The translations under genes and the position numbers were made by a program. Of a stretch of DNA of 9,268 nt, positions 1 through 7,107 are shown piece after piece. The stretch lies in contig JAMCVR010000081.1 in NCBI GenBank assembly GCA_023475455.1, positions 1 through 9,268 on the forward strand, read 5' to 3'. The stretch comes from Thermoplasmatota archaeon. Lineage in GTDB: Bacteria > Pseudomonadota > Gammaproteobacteria > Burkholderiales > Thiobacillaceae. Each line of letters begins with the position of its first letter. The first letter of the stretch is position 1. Below the pieces are notes generated by a model. That model ran no database searches, was not told where the DNA came from, and saw only the letters and a list, made by a program, of their open reading frames with translations.

Positions 1-489
1 CTCCTGATCGCGCGCCAGAGTTATTTCCACCAGGAGAAAATGGCGGCGGTGGGCGCGCTGGCCGCCGGCGTGGCCCACGAAATCGGCAATCCCATTGCGG
101 CCATGTCCGGCGTGGTGCAGGAAATGGGCGAGCGTTTCCCTCTTGTCGGCGCGAGTCTTGCCGAATCCCGGCGCGCAATGGCGCGGGCTGCCGCGAATCC
201 CTCCGAATCCGAGCGGGCCGCGCTGAGTGCCGAATTGCTCAACACCAAGAACAAGCTCGCCCAGCGGGTCGAGCAATACCGGCAAAAACAAAAGGCGACG
301 GCGGAACATTTCCGCGCGCAATGCGATTCGGTGGCGATGACCTCGCTGCTGCTCGGATTGTTCGGCGTCAGCTTGCTGGGCGCGATCATCGGGCTGTTTT
401 TCACGCGGCTGACGAACGACCTGCACACTTTGGAAAACCAGGGCGCTGGAGATAGTGAAGGGCGGCCGGGGCCGGGCAATCCCGGTTAG
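1..489 (+). pseudogene. Sensor histidine kinase, N-terminal part, rearranged and frameshifted
   Basis: The frame is open at the left edge and runs to a TAG at 487-489. Bases 1-127 encode the phospho-acceptor region of a histidine kinase (AHEIGNP, His codon at 76-78) and are an exact copy of 566-692. From 128 the reading switches to sequence that belongs upstream of such a region: a helical, charged stretch typical of a periplasmic sensor, a hydrophobic transmembrane helix (about 340-402, LLLGLFGVSLLGAIIGLFF), then the start of a HAMP linker (TRLTNDLHTLEN). The HAMP is cut by an apparent extra base at 438-439; dropping one C continues it as RALEIVKGG in the frame of the next feature. The piece is therefore the sensor/TM half of the kinase at 455-1303, preceded by the tail of a duplicated unit. 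It is either a broken gene or the product of sequencing and assembly errors. The true N-terminus is not in the window. Confidence 0.7.
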
Positions 490-692
490 CCGCAGCGACG
501 AGGTGGGCGAATTGATGCGGGCGGTGAACCACATGGCGAGCGCCCTGGACGAGCGGGAAAGGGAACTCCTGATCGCGCGCCAGAGTTATTTCCACCAGGA
601 GAAAATGGCGGCGGTGGGCGCGCTGGCCGCCGGCGTGGCCCACGAAATCGGCAATCCCATTGCGGCCATGTCCGGCGTGGTGCAGGAAATGG
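1..692 (+). repeat. Direct duplication, 565-bp period, in the histidine kinase gene
   Basis: Bases 1-127 are identical to 566-692 by eye. The first copy is cut by the window edge, so only its tail is visible. The break is at 127/128 in the first copy and at 692/693 in the second, which implies that the unit 128-692 is tandemly duplicated. If the extra base near 438-439 is discounted, the unit becomes 564 bp (188 codons) and the duplication would be in frame. Confidence 0.85.
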
Positions 693-1303
693 TCGACAAG
701 CAGAATTCGGGCGAGTGCATGGTGGTGGGCAGAGTCTGCAATCCGGGCATACTGCAAGCCCAGATCCAGCGCCTGGCCGCGATCACCCGCGAGATATCGG
801 AATTCGCCGCGCCCCAGCCGGCGGAACGCGAGTTGCTGGACTTGAACGGACTGGTGCGGACGGCCGCCGGCCTGATGGGTTACGATAAAAAAATGCGCCG
901 GGTAAACCTGCGGCTCAACCTGGACAGCCAGTTGCCGGCGATCTACGGCGTGGCCGACCAGCTCACGCAAGTGATCATGAACCTGCTGATCAACGCCGCC
1001 GACGCGCTGCAAGCCGTGGAAGACCGCCCGCGCGAGATCACGTTGCACAGCGAAGTGTCCGGCGGCAATGTGTGCCTTACCGTGATGGACAACGGTTGCG
1101 GCATGGACCGCGACACGCTCAACCGCGCGTTCGGGGCCTTCTTCACCACCAAAAGCGAAGGCACCGGGCTCGGCCTGTCGCTCTGCCACTCCATCGTGAC
1201 CGGGCATGGCGGCACGATTGAAATCGACTCCACGCCCGGCATGGGGACGCGCGTGCAGATACGCCTTCCCCTGCCCGCGGATGACGAGGCGGATACGCCA
1301 TGA
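455..1303 (+). CDS. Sensor histidine kinase, HAMP + HisKA-like + HATPase part (frameshifted from its sensor domain)
   Basis: Inner-membrane histidine kinase that would autophosphorylate on His and pass phosphate to the regulator encoded next. From the formal GTG at 455: second half of a HAMP linker (DEVGELMRAVNHMASAL, about residues 16-35), a coiled segment, then the H-box AHEIGNP with His63. The ATP-binding domain shows the N-box (NLLINAADAL from Asn176), G1 (DNGCGM from Asp212), the F-box (FGAFFTTK) and G2 (GTGLGL from Gly236). All catalytic motifs are intact. GTG455 is only where this frame becomes open after the frameshift; it lies inside the HAMP and lacks a convincing ribosome-binding site, so it is unlikely to be the real start. 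The natural gene would continue upstream through the TM helix and sensor at 128-438. The stop overlaps the next start by 4 nt (ATGA at 1300-1303), which suggests translational coupling. The NtrB-like kinase class is clear; the signal sensed is unknown. Confidence 0.88.
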   Translation: MKGGRGRAIPVSRSDEVGELMRAVNHMASALDERERELLIARQSYFHQEKMAAVGALAAGVAHEIGNPIAAMSGVVQEMVDKQNSGECMVVGRVCNPGILQAQIQRLAAITREISEFAAPQPAERELLDLNGLVRTAAGLMGYDKKMRRVNLRLNLDSQLPAIYGVADQLTQVIMNLLINAADALQAVEDRPREITLHSEVSGGNVCLTVMDNGCGMDRDTLNRAFGAFFTTKSEGTGLGLSLCHSIVTGHGGTIEIDSTPGMGTRVQIRLPLPADDEADTP

Positions 1304-2715
1304 CATCGCTGCAAGTGCTCGTTGTCGATGACGAACCGGCCATCCGTCAAGTGGTGGCGGCCCATTTGCGCAAGGCGGGTTATTCCGTGGAGCAGGCGGG
1401 CGGCGGCAACGCGGCCCTGGAGAGGCTTTCCCGGGGAGACGTGGATATTGCCCTGTGCGACATCAAAATGCCCGGTCTGAGCGGCATCGATCTGCTGCGC
1501 CAGGCGCGCGCCGCCGGCATCGACACGGCATTCATCATGATGACCGCCTACGCCTCCGTGGACACGGCGATCGAGGCCATGAAGGCGGGGGCGGTCGATT
1601 ACATGATCAAACCCCTGAATAACGAGGAATTGCTGCACCGGCTGTCCAAGGTGGGCGATCTGCGCGGACTGCGCGCGGAAAACCGGGTGCTGCGCAAGCT
1701 GGTGCTCGGCGCCGGCGAGAACGTGTTCAATTTCAATTCCCCCGCCATGCGCGAGATGGAGCGCATGGCGGCCAAGGTGGCGCCCACCGACAGCACGGTG
1801 CTCGTTACCGGCGAGAGCGGCACGGGCAAGGGGGTGACTGCGCGCCTGATCCACCAGCAGAGCCCGCGCGCCGACGCACCCTTCATCCCCGTCAACTGCG
1901 GCGCCATCCCCGAGAACCTGGTGGAAAGCGAGCTCTTCGGCCACAACCGGGGCGCATTCACCGGTGCGGACAAGGCCAGAAAGGGCTTATTCCTGGAGGC
2001 GGACCGGGGCACCATTTTCCTCGACGAGATCGGCGAGCTTCCGCTGGCGCTGCAAGTGAAGCTGTTGCACGTGATCGAGCACAAGGAAGTGCGCCCGGTG
2101 GGCAGCGAGCAAACGCGGCGCGTGGACGTGCGCATCGTCGCCGCCACCAATCGCGATCTGGGTGAAATGGTCGCTCAAGGCAAATTTCGCCAGGACCTCT
2201 TTTTCCGGCTCAGCGTCTTTCACATCCACATGCCGCCGCTGCGGGAAAGGCGCCAGGACCTGCCCGCCTTCGTGAGGTTCCTGCTCCAGCGCAGCATGCA
2301 GCGCCTGGGTAACGGGCGCAGCCTGTCGGTCGACCCGGCCGTGGAGGAAATCCTGGTGAACCACGACTGGCCGGGCAACGTGCGCGAGTTGGAAAACGCC
2401 ATCGACCGCGCGCTCATCATGGCGGACGGGGAGCGCATCACGCTTGCCGACCTGCCGCCGCAAATCACCAGAGTCGCCCGGCCGCCTTCCCCCGGCGGTG
2501 GCGCCCAGACTTCCGGCACATTGCGCGAGCAGATACGAAAATATGAAGCGGTCCTCATTCTCCGAACGATCGATGAAGCCGGCGGGGACCGCCGCGCCGC
2601 CGCGCAGAAACTCGACATCGGCTTGTCCAGCCTGTACCGGAAACTGGAAGAATTCGGGGACCAGGGACTGCCGCCCGAAGGGCACGGTTCCCGTCACGAA
2701 ATCCGGCAGGCTTGA
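1300..2715 (+). CDS. NtrC-family sigma-54-dependent response regulator
   Basis: Cytoplasmic transcription activator, 471 aa, complete. It has an N-terminal receiver domain (residues about 5-118) with acidic pair Asp10/Asp11, phospho-acceptor Asp54 (CDIKMPG), Thr82 and Lys104. The central AAA+ domain (about 145-375) has Walker A GESGTGKG (171-178), the sigma-54-contacting loop GAFTGA (218-223) and Walker B IFLDE (239-243). The C-terminal Fis-type helix-turn-helix (about 408-452) includes GGDRRAAAQKLDIGLSSLYR. All key residues are present, so it should be active. Family knowledge: such proteins bind upstream of -24/-12 promoters and use ATP hydrolysis to open sigma-54 RNA polymerase. Its ATG overlaps the kinase stop, and a strong sigma-54 promoter lies 9 bp after its stop, so the following genes are its most likely targets. 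The specific family member cannot be named from sequence alone. Confidence 0.96.
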   Translation: MTSLQVLVVDDEPAIRQVVAAHLRKAGYSVEQAGGGNAALERLSRGDVDIALCDIKMPGLSGIDLLRQARAAGIDTAFIMMTAYASVDTAIEAMKAGAVDYMIKPLNNEELLHRLSKVGDLRGLRAENRVLRKLVLGAGENVFNFNSPAMREMERMAAKVAPTDSTVLVTGESGTGKGVTARLIHQQSPRADAPFIPVNCGAIPENLVESELFGHNRGAFTGADKARKGLFLEADRGTIFLDEIGELPLALQVKLLHVIEHKEVRPVGSEQTRRVDVRIVAATNRDLGEMVAQGKFRQDLFFRLSVFHIHMPPLRERRQDLPAFVRFLLQRSMQRLGNGRSLSVDPAVEEILVNHDWPGNVRELENAIDRALIMADGERITLADLPPQITRVARPPSPGGGAQTSGTLREQIRKYEAVLILRTIDEAGGDRRAAAQKLDIGLSSLYRKLEEFGDQGLPPEGHGSRHEIRQA

Positions 2716-2723
2716 ACCAAGGC

Positions 2724-2739
2724 TGGCTCGAATGTTGCT
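2724..2739 (+). promoter_or_regulatory. Sigma-54 (-24/-12) promoter
   Basis: TGGCTCGAATGTTGCT matches the known consensus TGGCACRNNNNTTGCW at all but one defined position. The invariant GG (2725-2726) and GC (2737-2738) are separated by exactly 10 bases, as required. It lies in the 82-bp gap between the response regulator and the Sel1-repeat gene, pointing toward the latter. The start of transcription would fall near 2750, leaving a leader of about 48 nt before the ATG at 2798. The adjacent regulator carries GAFTGA, so promoter and activator fit together. I found no clear binding dyad for the activator upstream. Confidence 0.82.
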
Positions 2740-2797
2740 CTTACACGCTTTAAACAGACCAGGCGGCCACAGAGATGCCAGACAGGGGCGTGTGACG

Positions 2798-3340
2798 ATG
2801 GACATAAGCCACGGCCAGCCGTTTTGGGTCGGTATTCTGGCGTTCGGCCTGTTATCCGCGGTCGCGCTGGCGGACCCGGCACAGGATACGGCGCACGCGG
2901 AAGAAGCCTTCCGCGTGGGGGATCTGGTGAAGGCCATGGCATTACTGAAGCAGGCCGCAGAACAGAACTACCCACCCGCCCAGGCCCGTCTTGCGGAGTT
3001 GCTGGATGTGGCCGAGCAGAACGAGGAAGCGGTGCGCTGGTTTCGCAAGGCCGCCGACCAGGGCAGCGCCGCCGGCGAGTTCGGCCTGGGTCGCATGTAT
3101 GCCGCAGGCGAGGGGGTCGAAAAGGATGCCGGAAAAGCGGTCTTCTGGATCCGTCGCGCTGCGGAAAAAGATTATCTGCCGGCTGTGGATGTGATGGCCC
3201 AAGCCTACCGGATTGGCGATTTGGGCCTGGCTATTGACATCCAGCAGTCCCAATTCTGGGAAACACGGTCGCAAACGTTGAAAAAAGACACGGCTGCTGG
3301 AAAAACGATGGAAAAATCCGAACAAGGACAAGGAAAATGA
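2798..3340 (+). CDS. Periplasmic Sel1-repeat (TPR-like) protein
   Basis: 180 aa, complete. The N-terminus has a hydrophobic signal peptide (residues about 9-25, ending AVALA before Asp26), so the product should be exported. The mature part consists of Sel1-like helical repeats of about 36 residues: around 34-69, 70-105 (EEAVRWFRKAADQGSAAGEF) and 106-140 (AGKAVFWIRRAAEKDYLPA). The C-terminus is charged and Lys-rich. Sel1 repeats are protein-protein interaction scaffolds; no catalytic residues are visible. ATG2798 is preferred because AGGGG at 2784-2788 lies about 9 nt upstream; an in-frame GTG at 2792 is too close to it, and the frame is open much further upstream only as an overlap with the regulator gene. 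It is the first gene after the sigma-54 promoter, and its stop overlaps the cytochrome start (ATGA). A scaffold or assembly role for the cytochrome/propeller proteins is an inference. Confidence 0.88.
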   Translation: MDISHGQPFWVGILAFGLLSAVALADPAQDTAHAEEAFRVGDLVKAMALLKQAAEQNYPPAQARLAELLDVAEQNEEAVRWFRKAADQGSAAGEFGLGRMYAAGEGVEKDAGKAVFWIRRAAEKDYLPAVDVMAQAYRIGDLGLAIDIQQSQFWETRSQTLKKDTAAGKTMEKSEQGQGK

Positions 3341-3678
3341 TCTCAAAAATGAGAACGTTCAAAAACCGCCGACGTTTCAAATTTAGATTGCTTGCACCGC
3401 TCGTGTTGGCTCTGTGGTCAGCGGGGGCGCCTCAGGCGGCGGACATGATCAAAGGCGGCGACCTTTATGCCGCCCATTGCGTTGCATGCCACGGCGCGTC
3501 GGGCGTCAGCGTCATGCCCGGCACCCCCAGTTTTGCCCGAAGCGAAGGCCTGCTGCAACCCGACCTCACGCTGCTTGCCACCATCAAAGCCGGAAAAAAT
3601 GTCATGCCGGCCTTTCAGGGGGTGTTGAGCGACCGCGATATCCTGGATGTGATCGCCTATCTACGGACGTTGAACTGA
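3337..3678 (+). CDS. Small periplasmic class I cytochrome c
   Basis: 113 aa, complete. A basic N-terminus (KNRRRFKFR) and a hydrophobic stretch ending APQAA before Asp36 form a signal peptide. The mature protein of about 78 residues has one haem-attachment motif, CVACH (48-52), and a likely axial Met90 in NVMPAFQG, followed by the C-terminal helix DRDILDVIAYLRTL typical of monohaem cytochromes c. It should carry one covalently bound haem and act as a soluble periplasmic electron carrier. The ATG lies in the ATGA overlap with the Sel1 gene; AAGGA at 3324-3328 is an 8-nt-spaced ribosome-binding site. A second in-frame ATG at 3349 has no such site. The stop TGA overlaps the next ATG by 1 nt. The electron donor and acceptor are unknown. 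Confidence 0.93.
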   Translation: MISKMRTFKNRRRFKFRLLAPLVLALWSAGAPQAADMIKGGDLYAAHCVACHGASGVSVMPGTPSFARSEGLLQPDLTLLATIKAGKNVMPAFQGVLSDRDILDVIAYLRTLN

Positions 3679-5336
3679 TGCGCACCACCACCTTTTCCCT
3701 GTTCTGGGTGTTTTGCCTTGCCTGTTCCGGCGCCGCACGGGCCGACACGCTTCCCCGCGTGATCGAGAGTTTCGAGGTGGGTGCGAATGTTTATGCGCGC
3801 GCCCTTACCGCGGAGCCCAAAAGAAATGTCCTGTGGGTGGGCACCTCCGCCGGCGTGCATGAGATAGATCTCGCCACCCGCAAGGTGCGCAACACCTTCA
3901 CCCGCGCCAGCGGGCTGGCGAACGAATACGTGTTCGCCGTCGGCATCGACAAGGAGGGCTACAAGTGGTTCGGCACCAACGCCGGCGGCGCCTCGCGCTA
4001 CCGCGACGGCAAGTGGAAGACCTATTTCCCCATGCATGGGCTGGCGGACTACTGGATTTACGCCTTCGCCAACGATCATAAGGGAGATCTGTGGATCGGC
4101 ACCTGGGCCGGGGCCAACCGGGTCGACCTGCGCACCATGAAGTTCAGCACCTATGTGAAGGAGCTGATCAACGAATGGGTTTACGGCATCGCCGTGGATC
4201 AACGCAACCGCGTATGGTTCGGCACGGAAGGCGGAGTCTCGATGTTCGACGGCAAGGCCTGGCGCGCCTGGAGCCACAAGGACGGGCTGGGCGCACCCAA
4301 CCTGGACAAGCTTTCCGCGAGTTCCAACACCGGCCTCGGCACGCGCTCCCGCCACGACCTTGGCATGCTGTCGGAGGAGGGGAAACCCACCTACAACCCC
4401 AACTACGTGTTTGCCATCCATGTGGCGCCGGACCGATCCGTCTGGGCCGGCACCTGGGGTGCCGGGGCGAGCCGCTTCGACGGCACGCGCTGGCATAACT
4501 ACACCACCCGCGACGGCCTGGCGGGGAACATCGTCTACAGCATCGCTCAGGAGCCCAACGGCGTGCTCTGGTTCGGCACCAACGCCGGCGGCGCCTCGCG
4601 CTACCGCGACGGCAAGTGGAAGACCTATTTCCCCATGCACGGGCTGGCGGACTACTGGATTTACGCCTTCGCCAACGATCATAAGGGAGATCTGTGGATC
4701 GGCACCTGGGCCGGGGCCAACCGGGTCGACCTGCGCACCATGAAGTTCAGCACCTATGTGAAGGAGCTGATCAACGAATGGGTTTACGGCATCGCCGTGG
4801 ATCAACGCAACCGCGTATGGTTCGGCACGGAAGGCGGAGTCTCGATGTTCGACGGCAAGGCCTGGCGCGCCTGGAGCCACAAGGACGGGCTGGGCGCACC
4901 CAACCTGGACAAGCTTTCCGCGAGTTCCAACACCGGCCTCGGCACGCGCTCCCGCCACGACCTTGGCATGCTGTCGGAGGAGGGGAAACCCACCTACAAC
5001 CCCAACTACGTGTTTGCCATCCATGTGGCGCCGGACCGATCCGTCTGGGCCGGCACCTGGGGTGCCGGGGCGAGCCGCTTCGACGGCACGCGCTGGCATA
5101 ACTACACCACCCGCGACGGCCTGGCGGGGAACATCGTCTACAGCATCGCTCAGGAGCCCAACGGCGTGCTCTGGTTCGGCACCAACAACGGGGTCACCCG
5201 CTACGACGGCAAAAGCTGGCGCAGCTACGACAAAAAAACCGGTCTGCTGGAAAATAATGTCTACGCGCTGGCGGTAGTGCCCAACGGAGATATCTGGGTC
5301 GGAACCAAGCGCGGTGTGACGCGCATTGGCCGGTAA
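3678..5336 (+). CDS. Secreted beta-propeller protein (two-component-regulator propeller repeats) with an internal 201-aa duplication
   Basis: 552 aa from the ATG at 3678, which overlaps the cytochrome stop (TGATG). This start gives a clean signal peptide (MRTTTFSLFWVF... ending ARA before Asp23); the longer open frame upstream is only the cytochrome gene read out of phase. The mature protein is made of blades with the signature W-[VFIA]-G-T followed by G-x-x-x-[YF]-D-G and DGL, as in Reg_prop-type repeats. As printed there are eleven WxGT blades (WVGT, WFGT, WIGT, WFGT, WAGT, WFGT, WIGT, WFGT, WAGT, WFGT, WVGT). Residues 102-302 are repeated exactly as 303-503. Removing one copy leaves 351 aa and seven blades, the standard closed propeller, matching the seven-blade paralogue downstream. 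Propellers of this type usually bind ligands or proteins, often next to sensor kinases. No catalytic residues are evident. The duplication may be real or an assembly error. Confidence 0.85.
   Translation: MRTTTFSLFWVFCLACSGAARADTLPRVIESFEVGANVYARALTAEPKRNVLWVGTSAGVHEIDLATRKVRNTFTRASGLANEYVFAVGIDKEGYKWFGTNAGGASRYRDGKWKTYFPMHGLADYWIYAFANDHKGDLWIGTWAGANRVDLRTMKFSTYVKELINEWVYGIAVDQRNRVWFGTEGGVSMFDGKAWRAWSHKDGLGAPNLDKLSASSNTGLGTRSRHDLGMLSEEGKPTYNPNYVFAIHVAPDRSVWAGTWGAGASRFDGTRWHNYTTRDGLAGNIVYSIAQEPNGVLWFGTNAGGASRYRDGKWKTYFPMHGLADYWIYAFANDHKGDLWIGTWAGANRVDLRTMKFSTYVKELINEWVYGIAVDQRNRVWFGTEGGVSMFDGKAWRAWSHKDGLGAPNLDKLSASSNTGLGTRSRHDLGMLSEEGKPTYNPNYVFAIHVAPDRSVWAGTWGAGASRFDGTRWHNYTTRDGLAGNIVYSIAQEPNGVLWFGTNNGVTRYDGKSWRSYDKKTGLLENNVYALAVVPNGDIWVGTKRGVTRIGR
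3981..5186 (+). repeat. Tandem duplication, two 603-bp units inside the propeller gene
   Basis: Units 3981-4583 and 4584-5186 are in frame (201 codons) and differ, by eye, at one base: T4037 versus C4640, a silent His codon change. Each boundary carries the 15-base string TGGTTCGGCACCAAC (3966-3980, 4569-4583, 5172-5186), which encodes the blade motif WFGTN. The gene's own repeat structure therefore offers a natural site for slippage, unequal crossing-over or misassembly. Confidence 0.95.
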
Positions 5337-5360
5337 GCGGGGAAAAAAGGAGAACATTGA

Positions 5361-6635
5361 ATGCAGTTGAATCTTAAATCGGCAGCGGCAATTGTGGTCG
5401 GCGTGATCGGCGTGGCGGCCGGGGCGTATACCCTGGGCGTGAAGCAGGCGGCCAAGCCCCAGACGCCCGTGGTGGCGTCAACATCCCAATCGGGGGCGCC
5501 CGCGAACGGGCAAAGAACGGCGGCCGGACCGCTCCCCCCCGGCGCGGCGATGCCGACCAACCATCCCCCGATGGGCCAGGAGGCTCAGCGGGAAGGAAAA
5601 GTTCATGTGGATCCGAACGCCAAGTTCACCCATTTCCGCGTCGGCAACCGCAATGTCAAGTCCATCTTCATCGACGGCAAAGTCGCCTGGGTCGGCACTT
5701 CGGGCGGCGTGATCCGCTACGACACCGGCACCGACGAGTACCGCCTGTTCGATGCGCGCAACGGGCTGCTTTCCAACGGTATCTTCTACGTGGGCAAACT
5801 GGATGGGCGTATTCTGGTGGGTACCTACGGCGGCGGCATGTCCTTGTACGATGCGGCCAGCGACAAGTGGGAAAATTTCAACATTCCCAACGGGCTGGCG
5901 GACGCCTTCGTTTACGACGTGCTTAAGGCGTCCAACGGGGACGTCTGGATCGCCACCTGGTCGGGCGCCAACCGCATCCGGGGCGGCGACCTGAAGGATC
6001 GCTCCAAGTGGGACGTGTTCACGGTGGAAAACACCAAGGGGGGCCTGCCCAACGACTGGGTCTACGGCCTCCATCAAGGCAAAGACGGCGAAATCTGGAT
6101 GGCCACCGAGGGCGGGCTGGCGCGTTTCAAGGATGGCAGGTGGCAGCATTGGAACCACGCCAACGGGCTGGGTGCGCCATTCGAGAAAGTGAAGAACGAC
6201 ATCCAGTTCGCCAACGATCCCGCCAAGGTTTCCAGCCACCACGCCCGGCAAAAAGAAGAGATGGGGTTGCAAGGCGTTAACGTGGCCTACAACCCCAATT
6301 ACATCATTTCCCTGCTGGTGGACCGCGAGGGCGCGGTGTGGTCCGGCACCTGGGGCGGCGGCCTGGCCCGCTTCGACGGGAAAACATGGCGCAACTACAC
6401 GGTGGCCGACGGCTTGCCGGGTAACCATGTCTTCATGTTGCATCAGGATCAGGCCGGGAAATTGTGGATCGGCACCAATAACGGGCTGGCCCGCTTCGAC
6501 GGCAGCAAGTTCGAGGTCATGACCACCGCCAACGGCCTGTTCTCCAACAGCGTGTTCTCCATGGCGACCGCGCCGGACGGCACCCAGTGGATCGGCAGCT
6601 TCGGCGGTGTGGCGCGGCTGGCTGCGCATAAGTAG
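5361..6635 (+). CDS. Membrane-anchored seven-bladed beta-propeller protein, paralogue of the preceding one
   Basis: 424 aa, complete. The ATG has a good ribosome-binding site (AAGGAG, 5347-5352, 8 nt spacing). Residues about 7-26 form a hydrophobic segment without an obvious cleavage site, suggesting a signal anchor. Residues 30-90 are a low-complexity Ala/Pro/Gln-rich linker that includes PTNHPPMG (65-72). The rest holds seven blades: WVGT (110-113), LVGT, WIAT, WMAT, WSGT, WIGT and WIGS. It resembles the previous gene blade by blade, including the long insert between blades 4 and 5 ending YNPNY and the segment GTWGGGLARFDGKTWRNYT. The two probably arose by gene duplication, here with a membrane tether instead of a cleaved signal. 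It follows 24 nt after the first propeller gene and is the last of the run. The role is unknown; propeller-mediated binding in the periplasm is an inference. Confidence 0.9.
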   Translation: MQLNLKSAAAIVVGVIGVAAGAYTLGVKQAAKPQTPVVASTSQSGAPANGQRTAAGPLPPGAAMPTNHPPMGQEAQREGKVHVDPNAKFTHFRVGNRNVKSIFIDGKVAWVGTSGGVIRYDTGTDEYRLFDARNGLLSNGIFYVGKLDGRILVGTYGGGMSLYDAASDKWENFNIPNGLADAFVYDVLKASNGDVWIATWSGANRIRGGDLKDRSKWDVFTVENTKGGLPNDWVYGLHQGKDGEIWMATEGGLARFKDGRWQHWNHANGLGAPFEKVKNDIQFANDPAKVSSHHARQKEEMGLQGVNVAYNPNYIISLLVDREGAVWSGTWGGGLARFDGKTWRNYTVADGLPGNHVFMLHQDQAGKLWIGTNNGLARFDGSKFEVMTTANGLFSNSVFSMATAPDGTQWIGSFGGVARLAAHK

Positions 6636-6697
6636 GACCAGCGTCCTGAGTTGGAAATTCGCAGATAGATAAAAGCGTTCGACCTGATTGATCCAGG

Positions 6698-6719
6698 AAG
6701 TGGTTCAAACTGCTTTTTT
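6698..6719 (+). terminator. Possible intrinsic terminator after the propeller operon
   Basis: AAGGT-like stem: AAGTGGT (6698-6704) pairs with ACTGCTT (6709-6715) across a TCAA loop, with two G-U pairs, and runs into six T residues (6714-6719). It lies in the 88-bp gap between the convergent second propeller gene and apaG. The stem is modest, so efficiency is uncertain. A shorter AGGAC/GTCCT hairpin at 6634-6647 lacks a T-run. Confidence 0.45.
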
Positions 6720-6723
6720 AGGT

Positions 6724-7107
6724 TTAATGCAGAACCCGCGGCATCGACAGGGTGAACAGGGGAATTTCGGCGTCGAACTTGTTGCCGTCTTCCGCCACCA
6801 TCTGGTAGCTGCCGCGCATGGTGCCGACCGGGGTGGCCAGCGCGGTGCCGCTGGTGTATTCGAAGCGCTCGCCCGGTCGCAGCAGCGGCTGTTCGCCGAC
6901 CACGCCGAGGCCCTTGACTTCCTGGATGACGTTTTCCGCGTCGGTGATGATCCAGTGGCGCGAGATCAGCTGCGCGGCCACGGTGCCGGTGTTGGCGATG
7001 GTGATGGTGTAGGCGAACACGTAACGATCGGCCGAAGGGTCGCTCTGCTCGGCCAGATACGCCGTGTTGACGCTGATGCTGATGTGATATTTCTTGCCTT
7101 CGGCCAC
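6724..7107 (-). CDS. apaG: ApaG protein (Co2+/Mg2+ efflux-associated)
   Basis: 127 aa from a GTG at 7107-7105. It shows the ApaG family core: YVFAYTITIANTGTVAAQL, SRHWIITDA, then VVGEQPLLRPGERFEYTSG and ATPVGTMRGSYQM, ending PRVLH. The fold is a small immunoglobulin-like beta sandwich (DUF525); it is linked genetically to cobalt resistance and magnesium efflux in enterobacteria, with uncertain biochemistry. The frame stays open to a TTG at 7185, giving 153 aa, but that start lies only 17 bp from the rpe ATG and would overlap its promoter and leader. The GTG start gives the usual family length and a 95-bp divergent spacer. Its ribosome-binding site is weak. apaG divergent from rpe-gph is, to my knowledge, a common betaproteobacterial arrangement. 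Its 5' two-thirds lie in a duplicated segment, but this copy is complete. Confidence 0.9.
   Translation of the reverse strand: MAEGKKYHISISVNTAYLAEQSDPSADRYVFAYTITIANTGTVAAQLISRHWIITDAENVIQEVKGLGVVGEQPLLRPGERFEYTSGTALATPVGTMRGSYQMVAEDGNKFDAEIPLFTLSMPRVLH

Noticed and set aside
401..1944. Long minus-strand open frames opposite the kinase and regulator genes
   Set aside because: His/Ala/Gly-rich translations without domains, antisense to genes with complete catalytic motifs.
2444..2797. An N-terminal extension of the Sel1-repeat protein overlapping the regulator
   Set aside because: It reads the regulator's 3' end in another frame and would put the signal peptide in mid-protein; ATG2798 has a ribosome-binding site.
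3414..3677. An upstream extension of the first propeller gene to 3414
   Set aside because: This stretch is the cytochrome gene read out of phase; the ATG at 3678 gives a proper signal peptide and a 1-nt overlap with the cytochrome stop.
3657..5357. A 566-codon open frame on the minus strand opposite the first propeller gene
   Set aside because: It is a by-product of high GC and strong codon bias; it has no recognisable domain and its translation repeats only because the plus-strand gene is duplicated.
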